A program made the position numbers and the translations under genes. A DNA stretch of 15,349 bases from JASFTV01 sp050050615. Lineage in GTDB: Bacteria > Desulfobacterota > DSM-4660 > Desulfatiglandales > HGW-15. Location: contig JASFTV010000049.1 of the NCBI GenBank assembly GCA_050050615.1, forward strand, positions 1 to 15,349, read 5' to 3'. A model generated the notes under the pieces. It ran no database searches, was not told the DNA's origin, and saw only the letters and a program-made list of their open reading frames with translations. This document shows, piece by piece, positions 6,519-13,024 of the stretch; position 1 is the first letter of the stretch; every line of letters begins with the position of its first letter.

Positions 6519-6986
6519 ATGAAGAAAACCTTGGACCCGCGGATGCACTCCGCAGAGCATGTGCTGAACCAGACCATGGTCAGGATGTTTAATTGTGGTC
6601 GTTCCTTCAGTGCTCATATTGAAAAGAAAAAGTCGAAATGTGATTATCACTTTAATCGTCCCCTGAGCAAACAAGAGGTTTCGCTCATCCAGAAAAAGGT
6701 CAATCAGGTCATCCAGGCTGACCTTGCAGTGACCGAACAATTCATGACCAGGGAGGAATCAAAGAAGCACTTCAAACTTGATCGCGTCCCTGAAGATGTG
6801 GGAGACCCTATCCGGATCGTCAGAGTCGGCGATTATGACGCCTGTCCATGTATCGGTCCTCATGTCAGCTCAACAAAAGAGATTGGCGAGTTTAGAATAG
6901 GATCGGTAAGTTTCGAAGACGGTGTGCTTCGAATCAGGTATAAGCTTGGGGATCCAGGCAACGAGAAACCGGACCATGTCCGTTGA
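6519..6986 (+). CDS. Free-standing AlaX-like tRNA-editing (threonyl/alanyl second additional domain) protein
   Basis: 155 residues, corresponding to the editing domain alone of alanyl/threonyl-tRNA synthetase. Both halves of the zinc site are present: HSAEH (His10-x3-His14) and CIGPH (Cys111-x3-His115). The core RIVRVGDYDACPCIGPHV and EIGEFRIGSVSFEDGVLRIRY is typical of the family. These proteins deacylate mischarged tRNAs, mostly Ser-tRNA(Ala) or Gly-tRNA(Ala), in trans in the cytoplasm. The synthetase catalytic and anticodon domains are absent. It sits 146 bases after carbamate kinase and 35 bases before the acyl-CoA dehydrogenase on the same strand. Small AlaX-like proteins in catabolic clusters could clear tRNA charged with an amino-acid intermediate of the pathway. 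That is inference, and the specific amino acid is unknown. Confidence 0.85.
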   Translation: MKKTLDPRMHSAEHVLNQTMVRMFNCGRSFSAHIEKKKSKCDYHFNRPLSKQEVSLIQKKVNQVIQADLAVTEQFMTREESKKHFKLDRVPEDVGDPIRIVRVGDYDACPCIGPHVSSTKEIGEFRIGSVSFEDGVLRIRYKLGDPGNEKPDHVR

Positions 6987-7010
6987 GAAACCAAGTCTTT
7001 CTGTTGCGAA

Positions 7011-7015
7011 GGAGG
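7011..7015 (+). promoter_or_regulatory. Ribosome binding site of the acyl-CoA dehydrogenase
   Basis: GGAGG lies six bases before the ATG at 7022. The alternative TTG at 6983 would overlap the AlaX-like stop and add residues (RNQVFLLRRRIA) not found in the family. Confidence 0.8.
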
Positions 7016-7021
7016 ATTGCG

Positions 7022-8251
7022 ATGTACGAGTTTCTGCTCTCAGATGAGGAAAGGGCTATTCAGACCGAAGCCCGACGATTTGCAAAGGATGATGTGCCAA
7101 GTTCATTGATACGGAGGATGGATACGGAGCAGGTGCGGTATCCAAAGGAGTTCGTGGAAGCAGCGGCCTCTCATAACCTCCTTGGTCTGCGGTTTCCTGA
7201 GCAGTGGGGAGGTCGGGGTATGAAATGGACAGGAGAAGTGGCCGCCCTCGAGGAGATCGGCGTGCTCGGCTCAAGCCTTTCCTGCCTGTATTCTCTGGTA
7301 AGCATCATTGGAGAAGCGATTGACGCCTATGGCACGGATGAGCAAAAGGAAAAATACCTAAAACCCACCCTTGAAGGAAAACTCTGCTGTGCGGAAGCGC
7401 TCACCGAACCTCGGGGAGGGTCAGATTTCTTCGGCGCGACAACGACCGCCCGAAAAGATGGGGACTATTATCTGCTTGACGGTCAAAAGCGTTTTGTGGT
7501 GGGTGCAGAAGGCGCCGACTATTTCATCGTCTATGCCAAGACAGCCCCGGATGCAGCCCCGCATCAGTCCATCTCCGCCTTCCTCGTGGATCGTGACGCC
7601 GGCGTGGAGGTGAAGCATGTCTATGGTCTTCTCGGGTCCAGGGGCGGGGGGACCGGTAGAATCTACTTCCGCGACGTGAAAGTGCCTGCCCGAAATCTGG
7701 TTGGACCGGAACATGGAGGTTTCTTCATCTTCAATCGAATGATGATCCCGGAGAGACTCACCACAGCAGCTGCCTGTCTCGGCATGGCGCGGTGTTCCAT
7801 CGAAGTTGCTGCACGGTACGCCAGCCGGAGAAAGGCCTTCGGAGAGATCATTCGAAGGTTTCAGGCCGTAAGTTTCAAGATAGCAGATTCCGTGACGCGC
7901 CTTGATGCGGCAAGAAGCCTTGTCTACGTCACAGCCCGCCATGTGGACGAAGGGCTGGATTCAAGAAGACTGGTATCCGAAGCGAAGAAGACCTCCACTG
8001 AAATGCTCTGGTCCGTAATCAACGACTGTATGCAGATCATGGGAGGTATCGGCTATACAAACGTCTATCCCATCGAACGGTTTCTTAGAGACGCACGCCT
8101 TCAGATGATCTGGACGGGGACCAATGAAATTATGAATCTCCTTGTTCAGCACGAATTCTACAGAGAGCTTCTCTCGAAAAAGGAGGCCTCCAGAGACGTT
8201 GAACGGGATGCGATAGACGAAGAGGGTGAAGACGAAAAGGTTTACGAATAA
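7022..8251 (+). CDS. Acyl-CoA dehydrogenase family flavoprotein
   Basis: 409 residues. It has the N-terminal helical domain (residues about 1-120, FLLSDEERAIQTEARRFA), the middle beta domain with CCAEALTEPRGGSDF and the FAD-contacting FVVGAEGADYFIVYAK, and the C-terminal helical domain with ASRRKAFGEIIRRFQAV and the FAD loop MQIMGGIGYTNVYPIERFLRDAR. The enzyme should oxidise an acyl-CoA to the 2,3-enoyl-CoA with FAD, passing electrons to ETF. The usual catalytic Glu of the EGT motif is replaced: IWTGTNEI carries Thr365. Glu244 in IPERL matches the alternative base position known from isovaleryl-CoA and long-chain enzymes, so activity is likely but on a branched or otherwise unusual acyl chain. 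The tail after residue 385 is very acidic (DEEGEDEK). It is the last gene of the same-strand catabolic run. Confidence 0.92.
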   Translation: MYEFLLSDEERAIQTEARRFAKDDVPSSLIRRMDTEQVRYPKEFVEAAASHNLLGLRFPEQWGGRGMKWTGEVAALEEIGVLGSSLSCLYSLVSIIGEAIDAYGTDEQKEKYLKPTLEGKLCCAEALTEPRGGSDFFGATTTARKDGDYYLLDGQKRFVVGAEGADYFIVYAKTAPDAAPHQSISAFLVDRDAGVEVKHVYGLLGSRGGGTGRIYFRDVKVPARNLVGPEHGGFFIFNRMMIPERLTTAAACLGMARCSIEVAARYASRRKAFGEIIRRFQAVSFKIADSVTRLDAARSLVYVTARHVDEGLDSRRLVSEAKKTSTEMLWSVINDCMQIMGGIGYTNVYPIERFLRDARLQMIWTGTNEIMNLLVQHEFYRELLSKKEASRDVERDAIDEEGEDEKVYE

Positions 8252-8252
8252 G

Positions 8253-8273
8253 CCCCCCTCAGACGGAGGAGGG
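8253..8273 (+). terminator. GC-rich stem-loop after the acyl-CoA dehydrogenase
   Basis: CCCCCCTC at 8253-8260 can pair with GAGGAGGG at 8266-8273 with one mismatch, starting one base after the stop codon. No T-run follows. It may mark the end of the catabolic operon, just before the next promoter-like sequence. Confidence 0.3.
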
Positions 8274-8289
8274 ATGAGAAAATTAGGGC

Positions 8290-8317
8290 TTGACATATGG
8301 TGAAAGCGAGGTATTTT
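8290..8317 (+). promoter_or_regulatory. Candidate promoter of the radical SAM / CarS-like pair
   Basis: TTGACA at 8290-8295 is followed after 16 bases by TATTTT at 8312-8317. It lies between the stem-loop closing the upstream gene and the strong ribosome site at 8351, so the radical SAM gene probably starts a separate transcript. Confidence 0.45.
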
Positions 8318-8350
8318 GATATTCACACATAACCTGATCGGAACAGGCAA

Positions 8351-8358
8351 AGGAGGTG
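8351..8358 (+). promoter_or_regulatory. Strong ribosome binding site of the radical SAM gene
   Basis: AGGAGGTG, a near-perfect anti-16S match, lies five bases before the ATG at 8364. It outranks the in-frame TTG at 8316. Confidence 0.8.
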
Positions 8359-8363
8359 TCCTG

Positions 8364-9524
8364 ATGGAAACTTCCAAGGAGTCGAAAGCGCTTGACTACT
8401 TGTCCAAATGGATTCCCTGGAGCCAAAAATCTGACAGGGGTATCCGTAGTGCAAGTTACCATTTTCATAACTTCAGACGGGCTTATAGGAGCTGGGTTGT
8501 CCCGTACCTAAAATCCCGGCTCAATACCGGAGCATTCAGACCTGTCCTCGCCTTCCTCTACACCGACCTCAATTGCAACCTCGACTGCCATTACTGCTAC
8601 AGCAGGGGCAAAAAAATACCCGGCATGACCATGCAGGTGGGGAAGGACGCTGTGGATTGGCTTGCGTCGGTGGGCTGCAGGGTCCTTGCGTATATGGGGG
8701 GGGAACCTCTGGTGCGCAAGGATTTCGTCATCGAGCTGACCCGCTATGCGACTGAAAAAGGCTTCTTTGTCTATCTTCCCACCAACGGCCTCCTCCTTGA
8801 CGAGGCTTTTATCGATGAAATCGGTATGGCGGGCGTATCCACCATCAATCTTGCTGTCGATGCGGTCGATGGCTACGCAGGGATACCGAAATATTTTTCC
8901 CGCATAAAGCGCCAACTCGAATATTTGGTCCAGCAAGAAAACAAGTACGGATACATCACCTTTCTCAATATCAACATCACCGCAAAGAACGTAAAAGATG
9001 TCAGGGAACTTACTGAGATTGCTCATGAATACGGCATCGCCACGGATTACCATATCAATGAACCCCCTTTGATCGACTACGAAACCTTCAAACACAAACA
9101 GGACGGCGGATGGATCACGCAGGAGGATGTCTGGACTGTTGATGAGCTTATCGATTGGTTGATTGAAAAAAATATTGAAGGCTATACCATGGTCAACTCG
9201 GTCGAACACCTGCAAGCCATGAAGCGCTTTATCCGACACGAGTTACCGGCCTGGCCATGCCATGCTGGCCGGTTCACCATGATAATCCGTCTGGATGGAA
9301 GCTTTGCACCCTGCTTTGAGCTCTATGGGTCAAAAGAGGATTGGGGGGACATCTATGATGGGCCAAATTTTGACCCTGTCAAGTTGAACAAGCAGAAGCT
9401 GAAGTGCAGCCCACACTGCCTTTCCACTTGCAACTTCCAGGTCAACCACTATACGAAATCCATGCTCTATTCAATGCAGTGGGTCGCCAAACACGCCTAT
9501 TCCCATTTTTTGGGTGTCTCTTGA
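8364..9524 (+). CDS. Radical SAM protein with SPASM/twitch-like C-terminal cluster domain
   Basis: 386 residues. Cys71-x3-Cys75-x2-Cys78 (CNLDCHYCYSRG) binds the SAM [4Fe-4S] cluster, and MGGEP at 111-115 contacts the SAM amino group. The C-terminal third has Cys299-x12-Gly-x4-Cys317 (PCHAGR to LDGSFAPC), the signature opening a SPASM/twitch domain, and then Cys348-x3-Cys352-x3-Cys356, so at least one auxiliary Fe-S cluster is likely. Residues 1-60 are basic and aromatic (HNFRRAYRSWVVPYLKSRL) and might touch the membrane or a lipid substrate. The stop is 18 bases before the CarS-like gene, so the two are co-translated. SPASM enzymes modify peptides, sugars, cofactors and some lipids, so the substrate is not decided by family. 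Pairing with a membrane CDP-lipid enzyme suggests a lipid or isoprenoid intermediate. Family firm, function unknown. Confidence 0.88.
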   Translation: METSKESKALDYLSKWIPWSQKSDRGIRSASYHFHNFRRAYRSWVVPYLKSRLNTGAFRPVLAFLYTDLNCNLDCHYCYSRGKKIPGMTMQVGKDAVDWLASVGCRVLAYMGGEPLVRKDFVIELTRYATEKGFFVYLPTNGLLLDEAFIDEIGMAGVSTINLAVDAVDGYAGIPKYFSRIKRQLEYLVQQENKYGYITFLNINITAKNVKDVRELTEIAHEYGIATDYHINEPPLIDYETFKHKQDGGWITQEDVWTVDELIDWLIEKNIEGYTMVNSVEHLQAMKRFIRHELPAWPCHAGRFTMIIRLDGSFAPCFELYGSKEDWGDIYDGPNFDPVKLNKQKLKCSPHCLSTCNFQVNHYTKSMLYSMQWVAKHAYSHFLGVS

Positions 9525-9542
9525 CGGTTTTCTGTGCTCTTG

Positions 9543-10109
9543 ATGACTTATCAGATCCTGTTTCTGGCATCTCCACTGCTTCTGGCAGCCATCGCCCAGG
9601 GTCTTTGCATGAAATACGACTGGTTGCATCCCCTCAAAAGACCCTTGGACTTTGGTTTGTATTTCAGGGAAAAAAGGCTCTTTGGTGACAACAAGACCTG
9701 GAGAGGCCTGCTGATTAATGTGGTTCTTTGCTTTGCAGGAACAATGATCCAGGCCTGGCTTCAGAAGGAGGGCTACACCCCTCAATGGCTCCTTCTTCTT
9801 GACTATAGAAAACATGGCTACATTGTCGGGATATTGCTCGGTCTGGGCATGACAGTGGGGGAATTGCCCAATAGTTTCCTAAAACGTCAGATGGAAATTC
9901 CCCCCGGCAAAAAGAAGGGTGGATCATGGGGAGTGGTGTTTTTCCTGTTCGATCAGGTAGATCTAACCATAGGGATCTGGGTATTCTTGTTCTTCATTAT
10001 TAGGCCCTCTTTTCTCCTGATTTTGTGGTCCTTTGCGCTTACCTTTGTCCTTCATATGGCCGTGTCCAGCGTGGGTTATCTATTGCAGATGCGCAAAACG
10101 ATCGTGTAA
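9543..10109 (+). CDS. CarS/DUF46-type membrane CTP:lipid-phosphate cytidylyltransferase homologue
   Basis: 188 residues with several membrane segments: about 4-24, 56-74, 92-108, and two close together after 128. CDP-archaeol synthase (CarS, CdsA superfamily) joins CTP to a lipid phosphate. The family signatures are seen: RPLDFG at 33-38, LFGDNKTWRG at 46-55, the cytoplasmic GELPNSFLKRQMEIPPG at 106-122, and FDQVD at 136-140, whose acidic residues should hold magnesium. Glu107 replaces the usual Asp of GDL. Bacterial members are known, but their lipid substrate is mostly unproven: it may be an ordinary phosphatidic acid or an ether or isoprenoid lipid. The start is uncertain. ATG 9543 is preferred, GTG 9534 is possible, and neither has a good ribosome site, which fits translational coupling to the radical SAM gene 18 bases upstream. 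Confidence 0.8.
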   Translation: MTYQILFLASPLLLAAIAQGLCMKYDWLHPLKRPLDFGLYFREKRLFGDNKTWRGLLINVVLCFAGTMIQAWLQKEGYTPQWLLLLDYRKHGYIVGILLGLGMTVGELPNSFLKRQMEIPPGKKKGGSWGVVFFLFDQVDLTIGIWVFLFFIIRPSFLLILWSFALTFVLHMAVSSVGYLLQMRKTIV

Positions 10110-10290
10110 GTATAGGCTTGTGATCAAGAAATCCAGGAGTCTTACTTCTCTTTCGGACTTTTTACTGCCCCAAACGGATGAATCCCAAATTTTGCGCTCT
10201 GCCAGACGGTTTGCATCCATCGAACTTCTCAATGCCCGCGGTCTCCGTCTTTTGTCTCCGATAAGTTAAAGGATCAGATCGAGGAAGAAG

Positions 10291-10295
10291 GGAGG
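10291..10295 (+). promoter_or_regulatory. Ribosome binding site of the UspA gene
   Basis: GGAGG, eight bases before the ATG at 10304. The 194 bases between the CarS-like stop and this ATG hold nothing else I can recognise. Confidence 0.65.
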
Positions 10296-10303
10296 ATCCA
10301 AGC

Positions 10304-11221
10304 ATGAGAGTGCATCTAGAAAGAATTCTTTGCACCACTGATTTTTCAGACTTTTCAAATCATGCTGTTCCTTACGGCATTGCTCTGGCCAGAGATTTTA
10401 GAGCCAAGCTTTACCTGTGCCACGTGATTGATCTGTCCTCTGCTGCGATTTACGGTGAGGCTGTCCTGGCCCTGGATGAGCAACAGAAGCGCATGACCCA
10501 ATACGCGCAAGAGCAGATCAGTGCTTTGATGGGCGCCCATTCGATTGACTCGGAACCGCTGATCACCACGGGTCATCCTGCCCATGAAATCAGCCGACTT
10601 GCTCAGGAAAAAGGCGTGGATCTGACCATTGCGGCGAGTCATGGTCGATCAGGTCTGAAGCGCCTTATACTCGGCTCCGTAACCGAACGTCTCATGCGGA
10701 CGCTTCCTTGCCCTTTGTTGATCGTCCGCAGTCCGGAACGTGGTTTCATCACCCCTGCGGATCAAGAGATCAAGCTAAGACGGATTCTTGTGGGATGCGA
10801 TTTCTCACCCGATTCCAGCCTTGCTTTCCAGTATGGGCTCAGCTTTGCTCAGGAATTTCAATCCGACCTACACCTGGTCCACGTTATTCAACCACCGGTT
10901 TATGAAAACCTGGTCAAGCCGACATCTGCGCGTACAGAGGAATTTCAACAGGACCTCCGAGATGAGCTGCACGAGAGGCTGACAAGCCTGGTGCCTGAGG
11001 AGGCCCACAGCTGGTGCACCCCCATAACAACCCTCTTGGCTGGCCAACCTGACGAGGAACTGACAAAGTATGCGGTGGTTAACGACATCGATCTGATCGT
11101 TCTGGGGGTCAGGGGGCAAAGTCTCGTTGAGACGCTTTTGGTAGGATCCACCACAGATCGTGTTATCCGCCGAGCGCCCTGCCCTGTCCTTTCAGTACTC
11201 CCAGCGATTCAGAGCAAGTGA
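10304..11221 (+). CDS. Tandem universal stress protein (two UspA domains)
   Basis: 305 residues made of two Usp folds, about 1-147 and 155-300. Each begins with the typical strand (ILCTTDFSDFSNHAVPYGIALA, ILVGCDFSPDSSLAFQYGLSFA, seen in part) and ends with the nucleotide-binding loop. In the second domain the ATP motif G-x2-G-x9-G-S is complete (GVRGQSLVETLLVGS). In the first the leading Gly is Ala (ASHGRSGLKRLILGS), so binding there may be altered. Such cytoplasmic proteins respond to starvation, redox or membrane stress, and their molecular action is rarely known. A GGAGG site at 10291 supports the start. It lies between the CarS-like gene and the inositol-phosphate synthase gene, but nothing ties it to either by function. 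Confidence 0.9.
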   Translation: MRVHLERILCTTDFSDFSNHAVPYGIALARDFRAKLYLCHVIDLSSAAIYGEAVLALDEQQKRMTQYAQEQISALMGAHSIDSEPLITTGHPAHEISRLAQEKGVDLTIAASHGRSGLKRLILGSVTERLMRTLPCPLLIVRSPERGFITPADQEIKLRRILVGCDFSPDSSLAFQYGLSFAQEFQSDLHLVHVIQPPVYENLVKPTSARTEEFQQDLRDELHERLTSLVPEEAHSWCTPITTLLAGQPDEELTKYAVVNDIDLIVLGVRGQSLVETLLVGSTTDRVIRRAPCPVLSVLPAIQSK

Positions 11222-11227
11222 ATCAGC

Positions 11228-11246
11228 GCGGGGGCAAGCCCCCCGC
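11228..11246 (+). terminator. Strong GC stem-loop directly after the UspA gene (no T-run)
   Basis: GCGGGGG at 11228-11234 pairs perfectly with CCCCCGC at 11240-11246 around CAAGC, beginning six bases after the stop codon. The position is that of a terminator, but the following bases (ACCCCCACAAAAA) lack a U-tract. A second, weaker stem CCCCG/CGGGG lies at 11275-11294. Confidence 0.45.
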
Positions 11247-11307
11247 ACCCCCACAAAAACAACGTGTCATTTACCCCCGCCCTTCCGGACGGGGCTCTCT
11301 GCCGCGG

Positions 11308-11325
11308 TTTTTGTAACCACAAAAA
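11308..11325 (+). promoter_or_regulatory. Hairpin just upstream of the mini-gene ribosome site
   Basis: TTTTTGT at 11308-11314 is the exact reverse complement of ACAAAAA at 11319-11325, with the loop AACC. It ends two bases before the GGAGGGG at 11328 and could affect ribosome access. Read on the minus strand it would end in a T-run, so it may also act as a terminator for transcription from the right. Confidence 0.35.
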
Positions 11326-11339
11326 AAGGAGGGGCTACG

Positions 11340-11435
11340 ATGGTTAGAAAAGAAAAGGTGGTTGTGATCGCCGTTGCGTTGATTTTACTGGGATTTGCTG
11401 GGACCAGCTTTGCGAAACAATGGGGTGTCATCTAA
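11340..11435 (+). CDS. 31-residue mini protein, signal-peptide-like
   Basis: The ATG at 11340 is preceded by an excellent site, GGAGGGG at 11328-11334 with a five-base spacer. The product starts MVRKEKVVV, has a hydrophobic core of about 15 residues (VVVIAVALILLGFAG) and a signal-peptidase-like TSFA end, and then only KQWGVI before TAA at 11433. Removing the signal would leave a hexapeptide. Two readings fit: a deliberately tiny exported or single-pass membrane peptide, or the remaining start of a secreted-protein gene whose body has been lost. No other frame after the stop continues a protein. It stands alone between the UspA and inositol-phosphate synthase genes. I do not recognise it. Confidence 0.6.
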   Translation: MVRKEKVVVIAVALILLGFAGTSFAKQWGVI

Positions 11436-11503
11436 TTGAGCAATGATGCCTTTTGTAAAGTGCTATTGACACATTTTTTTCTAGGCGTTGTCGAACCTCT
11501 TGT

Positions 11504-11557
11504 GCTAGCCTGAATCATTTATGAAGCACTCGACTTCGAAATATGCCAGCGGCTAGC
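11504..11557. repeat. Inverted repeat GCTAGCC / GGCTAGC in the leader of the inositol-phosphate synthase gene
   Basis: GCTAGCC at 11504-11510 and GGCTAGC at 11551-11557 are exact reverse complements 40 bases apart, ending 47 bases before the ATG at 11605. It could form a long-loop mRNA stem or two half-sites. A TTGACA at 11466-11471 upstream has no convincing -10 partner. Confidence 0.3.
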
Positions 11558-11604
11558 TCTTTCATTGGATCCTTGAGAAGGCTGCGGCAATAACGAGGAG
11601 CGTT

Positions 11605-12927
11605 ATGAGACGAGAACAGGAAATTAAGAAGGCAGAGGGCAAGTTGGGTATACTCATACCGGGCCTGGGCGGTGCGGTAAGTACCACCTTCCTGGCGGGT
11701 GTGGAGGCCGTACGCCGAGGTCAGTCTGTTCCCATCGGTTCCGTAACTCAGCTGGGAACGATCCGCCTGGGAAAAAGGTTCGAATATCGAATACCACTCA
11801 TTAGAGATTTTGTACCCCTTGCACATTTGGAGGATTTGGTTTTCGGCGGATGGGATATTTTCCCGGACAATGGCTACGAGGCTGCTCTGCAGGCCGGTGT
11901 GCTCAAGCGGGAGGACCTCGAGCCGGTGCGGCCTCTATTGGATGGCGTAAAGCCGTGGTCTGCCGTTTTCAAACAGGAATTCGTCAAGAACCTGAATGGT
12001 CCTCACCTAAAACCGCAGTCCACTCACCTTGAGTTGGTCGAGGCGGTCAAGAGTGATATCGAATCCTTTAAACGGGAGCAGGGGGTATCGCGCTGTGTCA
12101 TGATCTGGTGCGCGAGCACAGAGGCATATCTGAAACCCGGGGATGTGCATGCCTCGCTCAGCCGTTTTGAGGAAGGTTTGAAAAATAACGATCCTTCTAT
12201 TTCCCCGAGCATGCTTTACGCCTATGCCGCCTTAACCAGTGGTATTCCTTACATCAATGGCGCTCCTAACCTTACCGTGGATATCCCCGCCTTGACGGAG
12301 CTGGCAGAGCGTTTCAACGTTCCCATTGCCGGCAAGGATTTCAAGACAGGCCAAACCCTGATGAAAACGATTCTTGCCCCTGGGCTGAAGGCCCGTATGC
12401 TGGGTCTCACCGGTTGGTACTCCACGAACATTCTCGGCAACAGGGATGGTCTGGTCCTGGATGATCAGAACTCTTTCAAGACCAAAGAGGAGAGCAAGCT
12501 ATCCGCTCTGGAAACGATTCTTCAGCCGGAGGTCTACCCTAAACTATACGGGGATTTCCAGCACAAGGTGGTCATCAGCTACTATCCTCCTCGGGGTGAT
12601 GAAAAAGAGGGTTGGGACTGCATAGATATCTTCGGATGGCTGGGTTATCCCATGCAGATCAAAGTGAATTTCCTTTGCCGGGACAGCATCTTGGCTGCGC
12701 CCATTGTCCTGGATCTGGTTTTGTTCATGGACTTGGCTCAAAGGGCTGCCATGACAGGTATTCAGGAATGGCTCTCTTTCTACTTCAAAAGCCCGCAGTG
12801 CGCGCCCAATCTCTATCCTGAACACGATCTCTTCATTCAGTTGATGAAGCTGAAAAATACCTTACGCTATCTCATGGGCGAAGAGCAAATCACCCACCTG
12901 GGATTGGACTACTACTATGAAACCTAA
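11605..12927 (+). CDS. ino1: myo-Inositol-1-phosphate synthase (inositol-3-phosphate synthase)
   Basis: 440 residues. It converts glucose 6-phosphate to 1L-myo-inositol 1-phosphate with tightly bound NAD, the first committed step to inositol lipids and solutes. The NAD-binding Rossmann loop is IPGLGGAVSTTFLAGV at 18-33. The blocks IGSVTQLGTIRLGKR, FGGWDIFPDN, ALTSGIPYINGAPNLT and AGKDFKTGQTLMKT (Lys244, Lys247) match the family, the last carrying active-site lysines. NILGNRDGLVLDD and SFKTKEESK follow. This is the longer bacterial form seen in Bacteroidetes and deltaproteobacteria, more than the compact archaeal one. GAGGAG at 11595-11600, four bases before the ATG, supports the start. Lying downstream of a CDP-lipid synthase homologue, it could feed phosphatidylinositol-type lipid synthesis, but no CDP-alcohol phosphatidyltransferase is present here. 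Confidence 0.93.
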   Translation: MRREQEIKKAEGKLGILIPGLGGAVSTTFLAGVEAVRRGQSVPIGSVTQLGTIRLGKRFEYRIPLIRDFVPLAHLEDLVFGGWDIFPDNGYEAALQAGVLKREDLEPVRPLLDGVKPWSAVFKQEFVKNLNGPHLKPQSTHLELVEAVKSDIESFKREQGVSRCVMIWCASTEAYLKPGDVHASLSRFEEGLKNNDPSISPSMLYAYAALTSGIPYINGAPNLTVDIPALTELAERFNVPIAGKDFKTGQTLMKTILAPGLKARMLGLTGWYSTNILGNRDGLVLDDQNSFKTKEESKLSALETILQPEVYPKLYGDFQHKVVISYYPPRGDEKEGWDCIDIFGWLGYPMQIKVNFLCRDSILAAPIVLDLVLFMDLAQRAAMTGIQEWLSFYFKSPQCAPNLYPEHDLFIQLMKLKNTLRYLMGEEQITHLGLDYYYET

Positions 12928-12940
12928 AATCGATATCTCT

Positions 12941-12971
12941 GAAGACCCGAATAACTTTTGATTCGTTCTTC
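12941..12971. terminator. Possible terminator between converging genes
   Basis: GAAGA-CC-CGAAT (12941-12952) can pair with ATTCG-T-TCTTC (12961-12971) around AACTTTTG, giving a ten-base imperfect stem after the inositol-phosphate synthase stop. A run of six T's lies about ten bases further on. It is in the 97-base gap between two converging genes, where a terminator is expected, but the stem is AT-rich. Confidence 0.35.
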
Positions 12972-13024
12972 CCTTATGGTTTTTTCTAACGAGTCGAGAA
13001 TAGGTTTGTCCCATCTTTCAGTTC

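Noticed and set aside
8274..8303. Nine-residue leader-peptide-like frame after GGAGGAGGG
   Set aside because: It overlaps the candidate -35 element, has no run of regulatory codons and no attenuator hairpin with T-run, so I do not claim a leader peptide.
8508..9239. 243-codon open frame on the minus strand
   Set aside because: It mirrors the radical SAM gene, whose motifs on the plus strand are unmistakable.
11160..11339. Longer version of the 31-residue mini gene, starting inside uspA
   Set aside because: It would read through three stem-loops in non-coding-looking sequence. The perfect ribosome site before the ATG at 11340 marks the real start.
11466..11494. TTGACA upstream of the inositol-phosphate synthase gene as a promoter
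   Set aside because: No acceptable -10 hexamer is found at 15 to 19 bases.
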